DNA from: Hermatobates lingyangjiaoensis
Taxonomy: Eukaryota; Arthropoda; Insecta; Hemiptera; Hermatobatidae
DNA length: 64,000 nt
Direction: 5' to 3'
Assembly (NCBI GenBank): GCA_026182355.1
Contig: JAPFBL010000049.1
Location: forward strand, 1,426,001-1,490,000
The position numbers and the translations under genes were made by a program. Shown piece after piece: positions 24,004 to 36,331 of this stretch; position 1 is the stretch's first letter, and each line of letters opens with the position of its first letter. A model generated the notes under the pieces. It saw only the letters and a program-made list of their open reading frames with translations, was not told where the DNA came from and did no database searches.

Positions 24004-27000
24004 TAAGTTAAACATTAAGATCTAAGCATTGTTTATTTCATTACTTCTGAATCAAGAGTTGTTTTTCTCAGTAATTAGTCTTTACCGCAACTTGATGTGC
24101 TTCATTATTAAGTACAATAGAATGTGCTTTCAATTTAAGCAACTTTTCCTGGATTTTTTGAATGAACTGGAAAATTGTTTACTTGTTTATTTAAAAAAAA
24201 TCTTCCTTTTAAGTTCTTTTCATGCCTATTGAATAGCTTTGTACAGAACAAAGTATTCATAAGTGAACTACTACTACTAGAACGGTATCTAAAATAAGTG
24301 CTTTGTCGACGATTAACTCATGGAAATATCTAAAGAGCAAAGAGTACTCCGGTGATATAATTTCAGTAGGACGTAGCATGAATGAAATATGAAGTCTAAT
24401 CTACAGTGGCATAGTTTATTTTTGCCTACAGATTAGCATAAATTTCAGAAATATCCACTTAAAATGAATTAAACAGTGAATGTTTCCTGAAAAAAAGGGT
24501 AAATGTACAATAATTTTATCCTATTTCACTAGAAAATACTACAAACTAGTTCTTAAACATCAAAGCCAAGGGCGCAGGCTGAACATTAAGATCTCTTGAC
24601 TATACTTCAGTTAGTGAAGTTATTGTTCCACAGTACACCTCACCAATTTTTGTTAAAACGAGAATAATAGTAATGATCTTTATAGTTATAAAAAATCTAC
24701 CGAGATCAGTAAAAAAAGAAAGCTAAGATTCTTTTCTATTAATGATAAATTGGGACTAATCTGAGTGGGTGTCAACTTGGCAATGCCAGTGATGCTGAAA
24801 ATCAAACTCATCAAATCTTAATGAATAACTCAATTAACAAACTTAAACAACTTAAACGTTTATTCTATGTCAAGCCGCAAAGCCTATTCAGTTAACTTCG
24901 TGAAAAATATTGGGCTATAAATGGACTCAACTTAGTTATACATCGATAACACATGTATACATCGATGTATATTCTTCAGGTAAGAACATCATCACAATTA
25001 ATGTTCCGGTTACTATCAACCCGAGCTAATCTAACAAGAACTATCATTTTAGAGTTGATTATTTTGGTCCTACTTATTTCAAACCGTTTAACATAAGAGG
25101 TTTGAAGCCTAACATTACTTATTAATCATTACAACATTACCTCATTCATACTTGTTTCATTTCCAAGGCAATAAACTTAGATTTAGCTGAATATATGTCT
25201 ACAGGTTCGTTTATCCACTCATTCATGAGAATCACATATCGTCGCTATAGCCATCTTTCTTGAAGCAATCTAACACTTAAAATAGTTTTTATGATTAAGA
25301 GATCGTCAGTAAGAGATTAGAGATTCAACCGTAAAAGAAAGAATATCCATGCACTGTCTGCCATCTGCATCTCCAAACAAGAATCGAAAAACAAAGAGGT
25401 ATCAATATCCACATATACTGGAGTAACTAGATAATACAAAGTCTCCATACAAAAAAACCAAGTCCCCTTGTATTATCAATTTACCCCAGTATGAGTAAAT
25501 ACAACACATTTACGGATTGCACAACTAATAAGTATCAGTTTAGTTAAAAATAGTTATCTAAAGCTCACTTAAATTATTAAGTAATAAAGTTTATGAAATA
25601 TGCAGTTTAACACTCTTTTAGCTCAAATCAAATTCACTGTATTTAATTTTTATGTCTAGGGTTCTTATGTTAGATTTAAATACACTCATTATGGCTCATT
25701 TAATTATCCTCCTTATCTTACTCTAATGGTTTATCCTCCGGAATTTTCAAACAAGTTCTTGACCACTGAAAACAGGCGGATCAAAGGTTGGGGCAGTTCT
25801 TCTCAAAGTAGCCAATAAACTACTTACATGAGCTATAGTAGCATTCTAAGTGAAGTCACCGGTAAGGTAGCATCAAGACACTGACGCCATGTTTTACTGA
25901 AGGGCAATCTGGAGATGATTGCTCATTCGCGTAGTTCCCCTAAGGACTACTGGAGATTCCCTAAATCAACACACTGACTATATCCCCATTCATAGATGAC
26001 AATGTAAAGACGTTTTCTTGTTTTAGGTATAATTTCTTTTATAATTTTTAAGTGTAAATGAAAGCTTATCTCTTCCACGTGTACTAGTGGAACGGAAGTT
26101 CCCCGTCTGCTCAATTCTCTCTGTATCTAAGCCCCTTATCTCTTGACCAAAGTCTTAAGGTTAATAATGTGAAGAATATAACGAGCACGGTTGTAATACT
26201 TGTCTAATATTAATTGTTTAAACCAAATTACATAATTATAGAGTTAATATAGTTAACTACTCGTATATTAACCTCAGTTTCAACCAAACATACATATTTA
26301 TCTTTCAGATTTTAACAAAACACACATTTTCCTTTCAGTTTCAATAACATACATACTGTAATAAAACTTTTCTTTCGTCGGAGGAACTGCTATGCGAAAT
26401 TACTGTAATAAAATTACATTACGATCACAATTTCATGCTTTCTGTCACCATAACTGATTTTGGGTGCTAAAAATATCGCACTTAAAAATTTCAAACCAAT
26501 GTCTTTTTGTTCTCAGATGTTGGAAACAGAGAAAAAAATATTTTTATATAGAATTATTTTACTTATTATCATTATTCCTAAAATTATTTTTTATTAGAAT
26601 ATATATTTATTTTAGTATACGAGATTGTAACAATAAAAGCATATTATATTAGAATTTATCCTCGTATTCATTTGCATAAGAAAAGGCAAATAAGAAAAAG
26701 CACGCAGCGTGCTTTAAGATTTTTTATCTCCCTCAGGAAAAATCTAGTTTCATGATCCAAATTTTAACCATTATCTCTAGTATTAATTATGAGATAGCTA
26801 TTTGTAATACCACATCTGACCTAGAGATAATAGTTTTCAAGAAAAGCTTATATTTAGTTGTCATATGACACATAAGATCATAATCTTAAGATGTCATAAG
26901 ATTTTATGCAATTTGTTATGATTTTTTTACATTGCTCTGTTACAGAGCTTATAATATTAGTAGCTGTTTGTTTAACTGCATGGACATTTGAGTGCATTAG

Positions 27001-28025
27001 ACCAACACAGAGTGACCTGGTGGTTGCATGCATCTGACAGTGTTAACATTGAAGTTTCAAATCTTGTACACGCTGTTTCTCAGACACAATGCTCGGTCGT
27101 CGATACTGAGTTTGTAACGTGCGTAGTACACAGTAAAATTCCCTCACTCGGTTCAGGCTTCCAATGTCAAATGAATTTGGTTATAGACATGTGTCCTATT
27201 TAAAATGGTGCTAATAAGAATATCATCATAATGATATCCTTCCAGAACATCACTGACGGAGAACTCTCTAAGTTTGAAATTTAGAAGCAAACATTACTGT
27301 TGTCTCTATATTGTGATGCCTAGTAAATGCCTAGGAAACAGTGAGAGTGGAAGTCAGAGTGACAGGCATTAGATTGAAGAAAGAGCTACTGTTAAGGGGG
27401 AATATGATGTAAATTTATTTAAAATGTTATTTCGAGTAGAGTTGATTTTACTTTTATGCAAAAAATTTGAAAGGGTTAGACACTTTAAGTGTAGAAAAAT
27501 GTTGAAAACATTTCAAGATAATGACAGTAAAGAAAGGCTTAGCTTAGTATTATGAGTCTCACCGTGATTACCATGCTTCAGAGGTTGACGCTTCCAATGA
27601 AGGGGAAATTTGATAACTTGTTATTGTTATAACAGAGCAATATCGGCTGCACTGCTCTGCCACTTTATAAAGCTTTCTTGACCTAAAAGCTTTTCTTCTT
27701 CTTTTATTTTTAAAAATTTTTCTACAATTCATAACATTTTTGACTGTAGTAACAATTTTAATGTTCAAAAAGAATGTCAAATTCTAATGAAATTAATAAA
27801 TCAGACTGCTTGACAAGTTTTCTTTTTTTCTGTTGTGTGACTATTTTGCACTATATGTCAGCTCTTTTGTCGGTTTCAAATTCATGCACTGTTGAGACAA
27901 CCAGGGTCCCTTCTTTGAGACGGTTGCCTTCGCTTACCACACACTCTACTAAGAAGGAGACCATTCCAAACTAATGACTAATGATTCTACAATCATCAAG
28001 TGGAATCATAGTGGAATATTAATTT
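23301..28025. other. No gene recognised; simple repeats
   Basis: AT-rich DNA. It contains a (TA)n tract at 23,966-23,999, a perfect small palindrome 'aagcacgc.a.gcgtgctt' at about 26,698-26,714, and an inverted pair 'ccattatctctag..ctagagataat' at 26,768-26,832. Short ORFs (23,784; 24,029; 26,464; 26,988; 27,774) lack motifs and composition typical of genes. Confidence 0.45.
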
Positions 28026-28240
28026 CAGCCTACAATATTCTACAATATTTTTTGGATCCAATAAGTATTTTACACAAAAATGGGCCTCATTGTATAGATG
28101 TGTCCTGATGTTGGGGAGCAAATATCCATTATGAAAAAGTCACTTTTTTGTCGAAATATATTTTTAGACATTTTGTCTCTCCTAAATTACTAGTTTTAGA
28201 GTTTGAAAATTTTGGTATATTGAGGGAAGCGACAAAAGAA
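28026..28240 (-). repeat. Family E fragment, inverted, abutting copy B
   Basis: The minus strand carries the 3'-side blocks of family E: 'tttacacaaaaatgggcc', 'gagcaaatatccattatg' and 'tctcctaaattactag'. It lies directly before the full plus-strand copy B, giving a partial head-to-head arrangement. Confidence 0.6.
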
Positions 28241-28244
28241 ATTA

Positions 28245-29951
28245 AAAGTTTGGAGTGTCCTACACTCACCTTTACTATAAGTAAACATAATACACACTTC
28301 TTGGGTACATAATATATAAATTTAAGTTAGATTTAGGTATAATATAAATCTCTAAATCGGAGATGTTTATTACTTTTTGATTCTTGGAGGTAGCACAAAT
28401 AGTCATTGATCCACTTATCAATGTATATGCTTATTTTTGTATATCACACCACTGATGCATATAATATCACTAGTATAACTACGGCAGTAATAACATTTTT
28501 GAAATGCAAAAGTGTAGATTTCATGTTATAAAATAATGTCTTACAGGAGAACATGGATTTTCCTCCAACAGCCATGGAATTTCTTACATAGTTTACCTGA
28601 CCTCCTTCTACGTGTACATTGAATTTTTAAGACAAATTTTCCCATATAAAACTTGAGAATATTCCTATTTTACCTGAAAAATGTCAGAAACATCTAAGAA
28701 AATATGACTTTTTAAGATAATTTTCAATTTAAGATGTAGGATAATTACATGTATTATTCTTCAAAGAATATTTTGAATGTTTAATTATGTTTTATATATT
28801 TGGTAGTTTATAGAATTATTGTACTGGGAATATTTATGCCTTCCTAGAATTCAATAAAAATAACTTTTCTTTCCGTTTGTCAAAAATCCAATTTACTCTG
28901 AATGTTACAAGTTGGAAGCTTGAAATTTTTAAAAATAATAGACATGAACTATAGATGGACTAGAATAGTGAAAACCTGGATACTTGTCAACAAACATAAC
29001 TCCTCTTTGTTGAGGAAAGTGTCTATTCCTCACACTTCAATATTACCCAAAGGTACTATAATTCATAAACACAAAATAATTTACAAATAATATTAAGTTC
29101 TGTTCAGGAGTGCAGTATATAGATTGATTAGATGATTTTGTGAGATAAATCGATAATACCATGGAAAGAAACAGAAATTTTTCTCCATTGACACTGATTT
29201 TTTGTATGTAAAAATGATATACCTTTTATATTTGATATAAGTCAATAAATTATTTACATTTTTTTAATAAAGAAATCAATTTTATTTCAGTGGATAAACT
29301 CAAAAAAATTCTAAAACAATTTCAACAATGTAAATAAATATCAATAAATTGGACAAGTATAGCAGGTGATCGGTTAGTTTTTGGGCAAAATTTTATGTTT
29401 TTAACGAGCTGATTAGCGTAAAAAAAAACATTTTGTGGAAATAGAAATTGAACTGTAACACCACTTTGGTGATGCAATTTTGAAAAAAAAAATATCTCAA
29501 TTCATCCTCCACATAATGTTCTAATTTTAGGTTTAAATTTCATTTTGATCCGTTAAACCGTATGGCTTGTATTGCTCTCACAGCCTTTCAGATTGAGCTA
29601 TATGTCAAAATTTTTACATTTTATTGAAAAAAAATATTTTCGGTGCTTTAATAATCTGAATATATTTTTCATTTATTGCATTTGTAACTTCAAAGATATT
29701 GCAAAATTTTCAAAACTCTCGACTTAGAAGTTTAGAAAAAAAAGTAGGATAAAAACTGGTTCTTGGTAAAAAAAAAGTAACTTTCCTGTCATGCATAATT
29801 GCTCCCAAGCAATAGAGATCATCTACACTACAAGGCCCATTTTTGTGTAAAATATCAACTTGATACATGAAAGATTCTGGATTGTAGTATGTCCACAAAC
29901 TTTGGATACCTACTCACAAACATAATATATAAACCCACCCACCCACCCACA

Positions 29952-29990
<39 letters not shown>

Positions 29991-30105
29991 TCATCGAAAA
30001 AACTTCACAAAACGACTCTGAGACCTCAAAACATGTAATTCCGTGAAAATTTTGAAATCGAATTTTTTGATGATCACTATACTTTACTTATAGTAAAGTA
30101 AAAAA
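28245..30105 (+). mobile_element. Family E element, end-to-end copy B
   Basis: The 5' hairpin is GAGTG-tccta-CACTC (28,253-28,267): the stem is the same as in copy A and the loop differs. CTTTACTATAAGTAA follows at 28,270. The 3' palindrome ACTTTACTTATAGTAAAGT is at 30,081-30,099, then AAAAA. A CCCA/CA tract lies at 29,936-29,987. The central blocks ('tcatcctccacataatgttct', 'cttgtattgctctcac', 'tcatgcataattgctcc') match copies A and C. Length about 1.86 kb. Non-coding. Confidence 0.8.
29936..29987. repeat. CCCA/CA simple repeat within family E
   Basis: A tract of CCCA then CA units, expanded compared with the same place in copies A (18,348) and C (60,448), so an internal property of the family. 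Confidence 0.8.
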
Positions 30106-30133
30106 TAAGAAAGAAAGTTTAATTGAAAAGTAA

Positions 30134-30379
30134 TTAAGTTATAAATGTACAAATACAGTGAGAAATATTCTTAAAAAATAAAACAAAATAAAAATTTTGT
30201 ACTTTTTCAGCCTGATAACGCTGAAATCTGTTGCTATTTATGCTAACTCTCATGACCACCTTCATGAGTGCTTTGAAGGTTTGTTTCCCAGTGAGGATAA
30301 AATCACCACTTTTATGTGCTTCTAAGGAAACTTTCATCTGGATCTTGGTATTGCAATCAGCTCCTGGTCTAAATTAAGC
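30134..30379 (-). other. Unassigned exon-like open frame
   Basis: The minus-strand frame stays open from about 30,379 through the ATG at 30,337 to 30,134. The first part looks protein-like (for example 'GADCNTKIQMKVSLEAHK' followed by 'SGDFILTGKQTFKALMKVV'), and the codon composition is less AT-biased than around it. The tail becomes low complexity. I recognise no family. It could be an exon, a decayed transposon frame or chance. Confidence 0.25.
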
Positions 30380-30830
30380 AGTTAATGGTTTTATTTGATA
30401 TAAATTTATTGGTTCTATTTTTTATGAATTTTTCTTATTTTGCTTATTATTTTATAGTAATATACTTTTTTTTATAATTTATAATTTTATAATTTATAAT
30501 TTTTATAATATAATAATATACCTGATCATTATTTTTTTTTAAAATATTTTATCTTTTTTTTAGTTATTTTTTTTTCTTCTCAGCTCTGCTCAATGATCTA
30601 ACCACCTCTAACTTTACCTCGTTACCTCTAAAGGTAATCACTCAATTATCTGCCACTTTTGTGATTTTTTTTCATTTGTCCCATTCATAATTGGTCACCT
30701 CATATTTGTCCATAATGGTTTCACTTCTTTTCTTTTCGAATATTCTTCGGAAGACGGCAAACTTCTGGAGAGATGTGAATACTGTTTTCTCTTGTTCTAA
30801 AGTTTGAAGTTTAATTTAAATATATATAAA
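30380..30830. other. No gene recognised
   Basis: AT-rich with long T runs. Nothing recognisable. Confidence 0.45.
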
Positions 30831-30837
30831 ATCGATA

Positions 30838-31045
30838 AAAAGATTTCACATAAACACGTAAAATAACAATCAATGATCAAACCACAATAAGAAAATGGGA
30901 AAACAAGACTAAGATCTTTCAACCGTAACAAGCGGTCTTCGTCGGAAGACCCCTTCAGTTGGGTCTTTGACTCTGACGAAGACCGCTCGTTACGGTTGAA
31001 AGATCTTAGTCTTGTTTTCCCATTTTCTTATTGTGGTTTGATCAT

Positions 31046-31046
<1 letters not shown>
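30838..31046. repeat. Family R palindromic repeat
   Basis: Left arm: 'gatttcacataaacacgt', 'gatcaaaccacaataag', 'aaacaagactaagatc', 'tttcaaccgtaacaagcgg'. The right arm is its reverse complement from about 30,975 to 31,046, joined through 'gggtctttgactctgacgaa'. A long (TA)n tract (31,049-31,093) follows at once. Arms pair over roughly 75 bp. Non-coding. Confidence 0.8.

Positions 31047-31048
<2 letters not shown>

Positions 31049-31093
<45 letters not shown>
31049..31093. repeat. (TA)n microsatellite
   Basis: Uninterrupted alternating TA tract between a family R palindrome and a Penelope-like remnant. Confidence 0.9.
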
Positions 31094-31095
<2 letters not shown>

Positions 31096-31097
<2 letters not shown>

Positions 31098-31228
31098 TGT
31101 GTAGAGTATTTTTCTAAACATTGAAACCATTTTTTCCACTCAAGATTTTTCAACTCAAAGATTAATTTACCAGACTTCTTAAGATTTATATTTTTCGCCT
31201 TGTTTCGGTGCGTACATTTCAACATCTT
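31096..31228 (-). pseudogene. Penelope-like element N-terminal frame, inverted
   Basis: On the minus strand the frame after 'cgcaccgaaac' encodes NINLKKSGKLIFELKN then EWKKWFQCLEKYSTQ. The same segment appears in plus orientation at 32,085-32,200 and at 63,511-63,655 (NKYGDLIFKLNPEMKKRFQ). It is the start of a Penelope-like ORF, lying head-to-head with the GIY-YIG remnant that follows. Inverted terminal pieces like this are known for Penelope elements. Confidence 0.65.
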
Positions 31229-31261
31229 GAGGAATTAAGCTAGACATTTAGTGTTATATAC

Positions 31262-31625
31262 TTATTATCAGAGACCTGCAGGAAAAAAACAGCCTTCAAA
31301 ACAGATGAACAATATATGAGTTCCAATGTCCATTAAAAAGCTGTGACTTCTAAAATTCTTCGTATGTATGGTCAATTGTCACCACCTTTTCTAGGAGGCT
31401 GACTATATACATGGTTTCAAGAGTCCCAAAGAAACCTACAAAAGATGCATAAAACAAAAATTACCAGGAAAACCCTTGTTAATAATACAAGATAACAGCA
31501 AGAGAAAAGAGTAAAAAAAGACTCTGAACACTAGAACCACTATATATCCTCTAGGAAGCTCCAAATATGAATGGGTAAAAGGACAACTTTAACAAGCAGT
31601 TGCGCCTATTTTGAAACCTCAGGGT
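31262..31625 (+). pseudogene. Penelope-like GIY-YIG endonuclease remnant, copy 1
   Basis: The nucleotide order follows the better-preserved copy at 63,000-63,309: 'atatgagtt.caatg', 'aactgtg', 'ttctaggaggctgac', 'atggtttcaagag', 'cctacaaaa', 'aaaggacaactttaacaa'. Several stops and frameshifts break the frame, so it is dead. The function in the intact element is the C-terminal endonuclease that nicks target DNA. Confidence 0.75.
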
Positions 31626-31750
31626 CTTTTCTAGGAATATGAACATCAACACAACCTGACATTAACATTTTAAACCCCAAGCCATGCCTTGCATCTTCCG
31701 TAATATGTTATAATGTTTACTGTTAGTTATATTTAATTGTAACTTAATAT

Positions 31751-32007
31751 GAGCCGTTTATTTTGAAAGTGGCCTAATTCCATTTTCCAAAAAAATTTAG
31801 CTAGCTATTTAAATAATTACATTTTTACGTTATCTTTACCTTTTTCAGCAAATTGTACAAAATTTATTTAAAATTACTAAGTTTTCTAATAACAAAAATT
31901 AGTTGATAAATAAAATGACAATATGTTTAAATTTTGTAAAACGCAAACCCTTAAATATCTCGATTTTAACATAAATGGAATTAGGCCACTTTCAAAATAA
32001 GCGGCTC
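31751..32007 (-). mobile_element. 257-bp MITE, copy 2
   Basis: Same element as 13,783-14,040, opposite orientation. Ends are GAGCCG and CGGCTC, with ATAT outside each end (31,747-31,750 and 32,008-32,011) as a 4-bp target duplication. It sits inside the Penelope-like remnant: host sequence continues across it ('ttgtaacttaat' to 'ttatgtttaacttg', compare 63,405-63,460). So it inserted after the retroelement. Confidence 0.88.
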
Positions 32008-32084
32008 ATATTATGTTTAACTTGATTAGTGATTAATTAATGTTAAGTTTAGTGTTATATCTAGTTTAATCCTTCAAAATGGTG

Positions 32085-32205
32085 AATTGTACACTCCGAA
32101 ACTCGTCGAAAAATGTAAATTTTAAGAAGTATGGTGAGTTAATCTTTGAGTTAAAAAACCCTGAGAGGAAAAAAAGGTTTCCAAGTTTAGAAAAATAGAT
32201 TGTCA
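32085..32205 (+). pseudogene. Penelope-like terminal repeat and N-terminal frame
   Basis: 'tccgaaactcg' is followed by a frame reading NFKKYGELIFELKN and then RKKRFPSLEK before a stop. This is the plus-strand counterpart of 31,096-31,228 and of 63,490-63,655. It marks the 3' boundary of copy 1. Confidence 0.65.
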
Positions 32206-34020
32206 CATGCTTAGCTTCCATCTGAACTATCATAAAGCTTCCTCAACAACCTACTCACATTTTCATCGCATCACGTCCTTGCAGACAAGTACGGACTGCA
32301 TTTCTTGCAGATACTGTAACAAATCCCGTTTATCTGTTAAGATGTACCTCTAAACGCCAATGAAGTGGTTCATATTTGGCCTCTCTAGAATTGTTTAACT
32401 TCAATCTGTATTTATTTATTATTCCTTGTTAATTTTTATTTTTATCATTTAATGTTTTATGTTTTGAGTACCTATGTTTTCCTCAAATTACATAATTGAT
32501 ATGTTATATAACAAAAAGTACATTTAGAACAAAGTGAATTGTTCTTTTCATATTTGTTAAAGCTAAATATCATGCATTCCTTTTAACATAAAATTATTAG
32601 TGGGTTTTGTAGTATGTATGATATTACATACATGGTTTTATTTTTTTCTAATATACAGATATACGTCTTTCAGTAGCACTGAATCAAAAATATTAGAATG
32701 CAGCATAGTTTTAGGGGTATAATAATTTAAATTTTTTTTAGGAATTTTTATCAAATTGGAAATTGTTAGTGAATGTTAGTGAAGGAGCTCTAGCAGGAAG
32801 GCAATATACAGGACTCTTTAAAGATGGAATATAAATGGATTCCTTTTGTAAGTCGGTAAACATCTAACAAGGGAACATTTTCTTTGAAGAAGGAGAATAA
32901 TGCTAAAACAATCTAAAGGAAAAAAGGGACCAGTAGATATTCCTTATATCATTGGCTAGGAATGAAAGGTTTTGAGGGGGAATGCTTCAACCAATTCTTC
33001 AGAACATTTTCTTATACACTTACCTCCACAATTCAGGAAAGAAATTTAATTTCTTCTTACCCGAATGAAACGTGAAAAATTGCAGGCACTATTTGAAAGA
33101 CTTCAAAGTGTAATCATATCAAAACTAATTGAATTTAATTAACAAGTTATAGAAGAAATATTTTATTTTATAAAAATTATTAGAAAAATTCCGTTTAATC
33201 CCTTTTGTAAACATAATCTAGAGCATTTAACAAATATTGTGCAAAATGGAACCACATTGGTTCAACTATATACAACTTAAATTCATTTTATTAGAAATGT
33301 ATAACAATTTTGCTTAATTAATTTTACTTTAATTTGCAAATATTTTGAAAATGACTTTAACATTGTAAATTAAGTGCGATTTGCAATCATTTTCTTCTAA
33401 TTTTGGCTGTGTATACTTAATCAATGACTTGCAAACATTATTTCATGCATAAGCTTTGGGAAACAGCAATTACAATAATTAGGCAATAGCAATTCACAAA
33501 TAACCGTGTTAGCAATTTTACGCTAAAAAATTACATAGAGAACTTAAGTTTAGTAAAACAAATTTTTTTTTAAATCATTGCAACACTGTCACTGGGACAT
33601 ATATATGTTAAATAAATCGAACACAGTTATAGAAATATTATTTTATTTATCAGTGTCTAAAACGCACTGATAAGTTCCAATTACCATCTTCTATTCTATG
33701 GTATTGATATTTAACATTTAAAGTGTTTCTTTGGTCAAATTATTAACACCTTTGTTATTTTGTGTTTTTATAATGATGAGACTTACATGAAGGAGAAATA
33801 TTTTCTGAAACAAGGTTTCTGAATATTCTGAAAGATTCTGAATGAGTCATTAAGTGCTCATACAAATACTATAATTACTAACTAATACTACAAATACTAA
33901 GTGTTAGAGTTCAGATCTCTAGTATAACTTAACAATCAGAAAATAATTAGTACTCTTTTCTATATAAAGTGCAAGAAAATATCTATTCTGTGAATCTATA
34001 TTGTCTAAGATTTTTTTAAT
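32206..34020. other. No gene recognised
   Basis: AT-rich, with no frame above noise level. A patch at 32,780-33,120 is slightly richer in purines. Nothing else was resolved. Confidence 0.45.
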
Positions 34021-34025
34021 TTAAT

Positions 34026-34165
34026 TTAATCAATTGGGTTTTTGACTCTGACGAAGACTGCTTGTTACGGTTGAAAGATCTTAGTCTTGTTTTCCCATTT
34101 CTTATTGTGGTTTGATCATTGATTGTTATTTCACGTGTTCATGTGAAATCTTTATATATATAATA
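34026..34165 (-). repeat. Family R, single arm
   Basis: Reads 'gggtttttgactctgacgaa', 'cttgttacggttgaaagatc', 'ttgttttcccatttctta', 'gtggtttgatcattg' and 'atttcacgtgttcatgtgaa'. This is one complete arm with no opposing arm, showing the unit can exist alone. It is followed by a short TA tract. Confidence 0.75.
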
Positions 34166-34169
34166 TTTT

Positions 34170-35265
34170 TTTGAATTTTTGTTTTTATATTTTCTTTATG
34201 ATCAATTACATCTAGTACCTCTGAAGGGAGTTGGCACTCTGATATACAATTTTATAGTAGCAGTGTGAACTAACATGCAGGTACTCTACAAATTTACTCA
34301 CTGAAATAGGATCATCAGTAGGTTACGAGCCTAACTGTGAATCTTTGTACTAACGAGTGTTCGAAATACATCCAATCCTTGTTTATTCTTCTACCATAAG
34401 ACAAACTAATAATGGAGCTGTCAACATCATGTCTCAGGCGTAGTAAAGTAGAGATCACTGTGATTTGGTGTTAAGTAATGATTTGATTGTGGTAAATTAC
34501 GCCACTTGCAATTGTCGGTTAAGAATCATACAGAAATAGTTGTTATGACTAATGTTTTTGAATCAAGATATCCGTTGATATTTGTCATTGAAATGTATTT
34601 CTGCTTAATAGTTAATTTTATATATATATATATATGTATATTGTAAAATATTAAATTGGGAAAGGAAGAGAAATTACTAACAAATTAAGTGTAATTTCAA
34701 ATTAACTTTTCACATTTAAATAAGGCATTGCAATTTAATTTAACAAAAGTTCTTTACAATTTCTTTTTGTAGTTACTGTTGAAAGTAGCTCAGGGAAAAA
34801 GAAAAGAAAAAAATTGTCTGAAATGAATGAAAGGGAGGAAAAAGAAGGGTTCTTAATGGCAGGGTTAGTTATTTAGGTAAAATCTGGAATTGGTAAAAGG
34901 TCGGAGAAAGTCAAACACAAGTCTCTCTATTCCTAAAGGGAATGTAATCAGTAGAAGAGTGGGGACATGCAACGAGATTACAAAGTTAAGAGAAAGAAAT
35001 CCAAACTCATGCAATTGGTAGAGTCAAATAGGATGTCAGTTACCAGACGCGATTCTAACTATCTAATGATACGGTAAGCTTCTTTCGGCTTTCTGCTGCG
35101 TATTAACTTCCAGCTATTGTAAGAAAATCAATTGAAGGAATTGAACTAGAACTTTCTGTTTTAGTGTGAAATAATTATCATTACAAATCAAATACTGTGT
35201 TGAAAATATATATTTTTTGGAAAAAAAATTTGAAATAAAAAATTCTTAAATTATAGAAATATATA
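34170..35265. other. No gene recognised
   Basis: AT-rich, with a short TA tract at 34,618-34,640. No element boundary or frame could be supported. Confidence 0.4.
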
Positions 35266-35269
35266 TATA

Positions 35270-35605
35270 TAACAGATCCACTGGTTAAGGGAACAAATGT
35301 AATGTTTTTCTGTAAAGAATTATTTCATAGAACATAGAGATTTAAAAAAGTATTATTACTGCTGCAGTATATGTATCGGTTGTGTAATATGCTAATATAA
35401 ACATGTATAGGGGCAACTGGATCAATCTCTACTTGTACCACCTCCATGATTGAAACACTAATAAACACCTACCACTTAGACATTTACATAAAAAATTATT
35501 AATTTCTGTTTATAATACAAAATAAAGATACATTTATGGGAGAAGAAATATAAAAAAAAATAATAGAATGAAACATTAATATTTTGATTTATATGTTAGA
35601 TAGAG
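35270..35605 (+). repeat. Family D repeat, copy 2, left part
   Basis: Matches 1,978-2,290: 'aacagatccac', 'aagggaac', 'agaattatttc', 'ggatcaatc', 'aataaacacctaccactta', 'taatttctgttta'. The repeat is interrupted by the hAT element that begins at 35,606 and resumes beyond it. Confidence 0.6.
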
Positions 35606-36323
35606 CAATTTTCCGCAAACTTTTTGTGTAAGGTATAACTACCGAATCAAGAAATTTTAGAGGTATACCAATGAAAAAACTAATGTTTATTTAATATTTA
35701 TTTCTTACTAAATTCAATATAAGGTGACAAGATATTTAATGAAAAATGTGAGCCTGCTTAACTGAGCACAGGCGACAGAACTTGGGATAATCGTTGATTA
35801 AGTCCTCTCTCATTTCTTCGCTGAACATCATCAGGCGTTTAACTTTTTTATTATCGTCATGAGAGTTAAAAACACCATTTAGTATAAGTAGGTCATGGCA
35901 AATGGTTAGATAATTGCAATAGCATGCTTTGAAAGCAGTGGATACTCATTATTTATATGCAACCAAAAATGTGTTAGCCCTGTTGTGTAAATTTTAGTTT
36001 TAACGTTCAATCAGTTTTTAGCTCCATGAATTCTTTGTTATCGTTTATACGTAAATTTCCAAGGACAATGCTATCTGAGAATGGATTTTGTACCCAGTCC
36101 ATAGGTTGGTCACACCTAGGAAAATAAGAATTCATTTTTTTCTCCTAATAGCTCCAAGTGTTTCACTATCAAAGCCTGCACTTTTTTTTAACGGATCGGC
36201 AGCCATGGCGTATGGGTGCATTTCATTACTACCATTGTTAGCTTGGCTGATCCACGACACCAAATTTGCATTTTTCCGCGGCACACTAAAGACCACGGTA
36301 CACCAGATTATTTGGGAACACTG
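35606..36323 (+). mobile_element. Non-autonomous hAT element, 718 bp
   Basis: The right end, read inward, is CAGTGTTCCCAAAT followed by a 'gtgtgccgcgg' segment, typical of hAT termini. The left end is CAATTTTCCGCAAA, matching at about 9 of 14 positions. The 8 bp outside the ends are AGATAGAG (35,598-35,605) and AGATAGAT (36,324-36,331), a near-perfect 8-bp target duplication. It has no transposase frame; the 78-codon ORF at 36,088 lies inside and is unlikely to be a gene. It is inserted within family D. Confidence 0.75.
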
Positions 36324-36331
36324 AGATAGAT

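Noticed and set aside
29936..29987. CRISPR-like or minisatellite array
   Set aside because: It is a simple CCCA/CA tract that occurs at the same place in other family E copies; there are no spacers.
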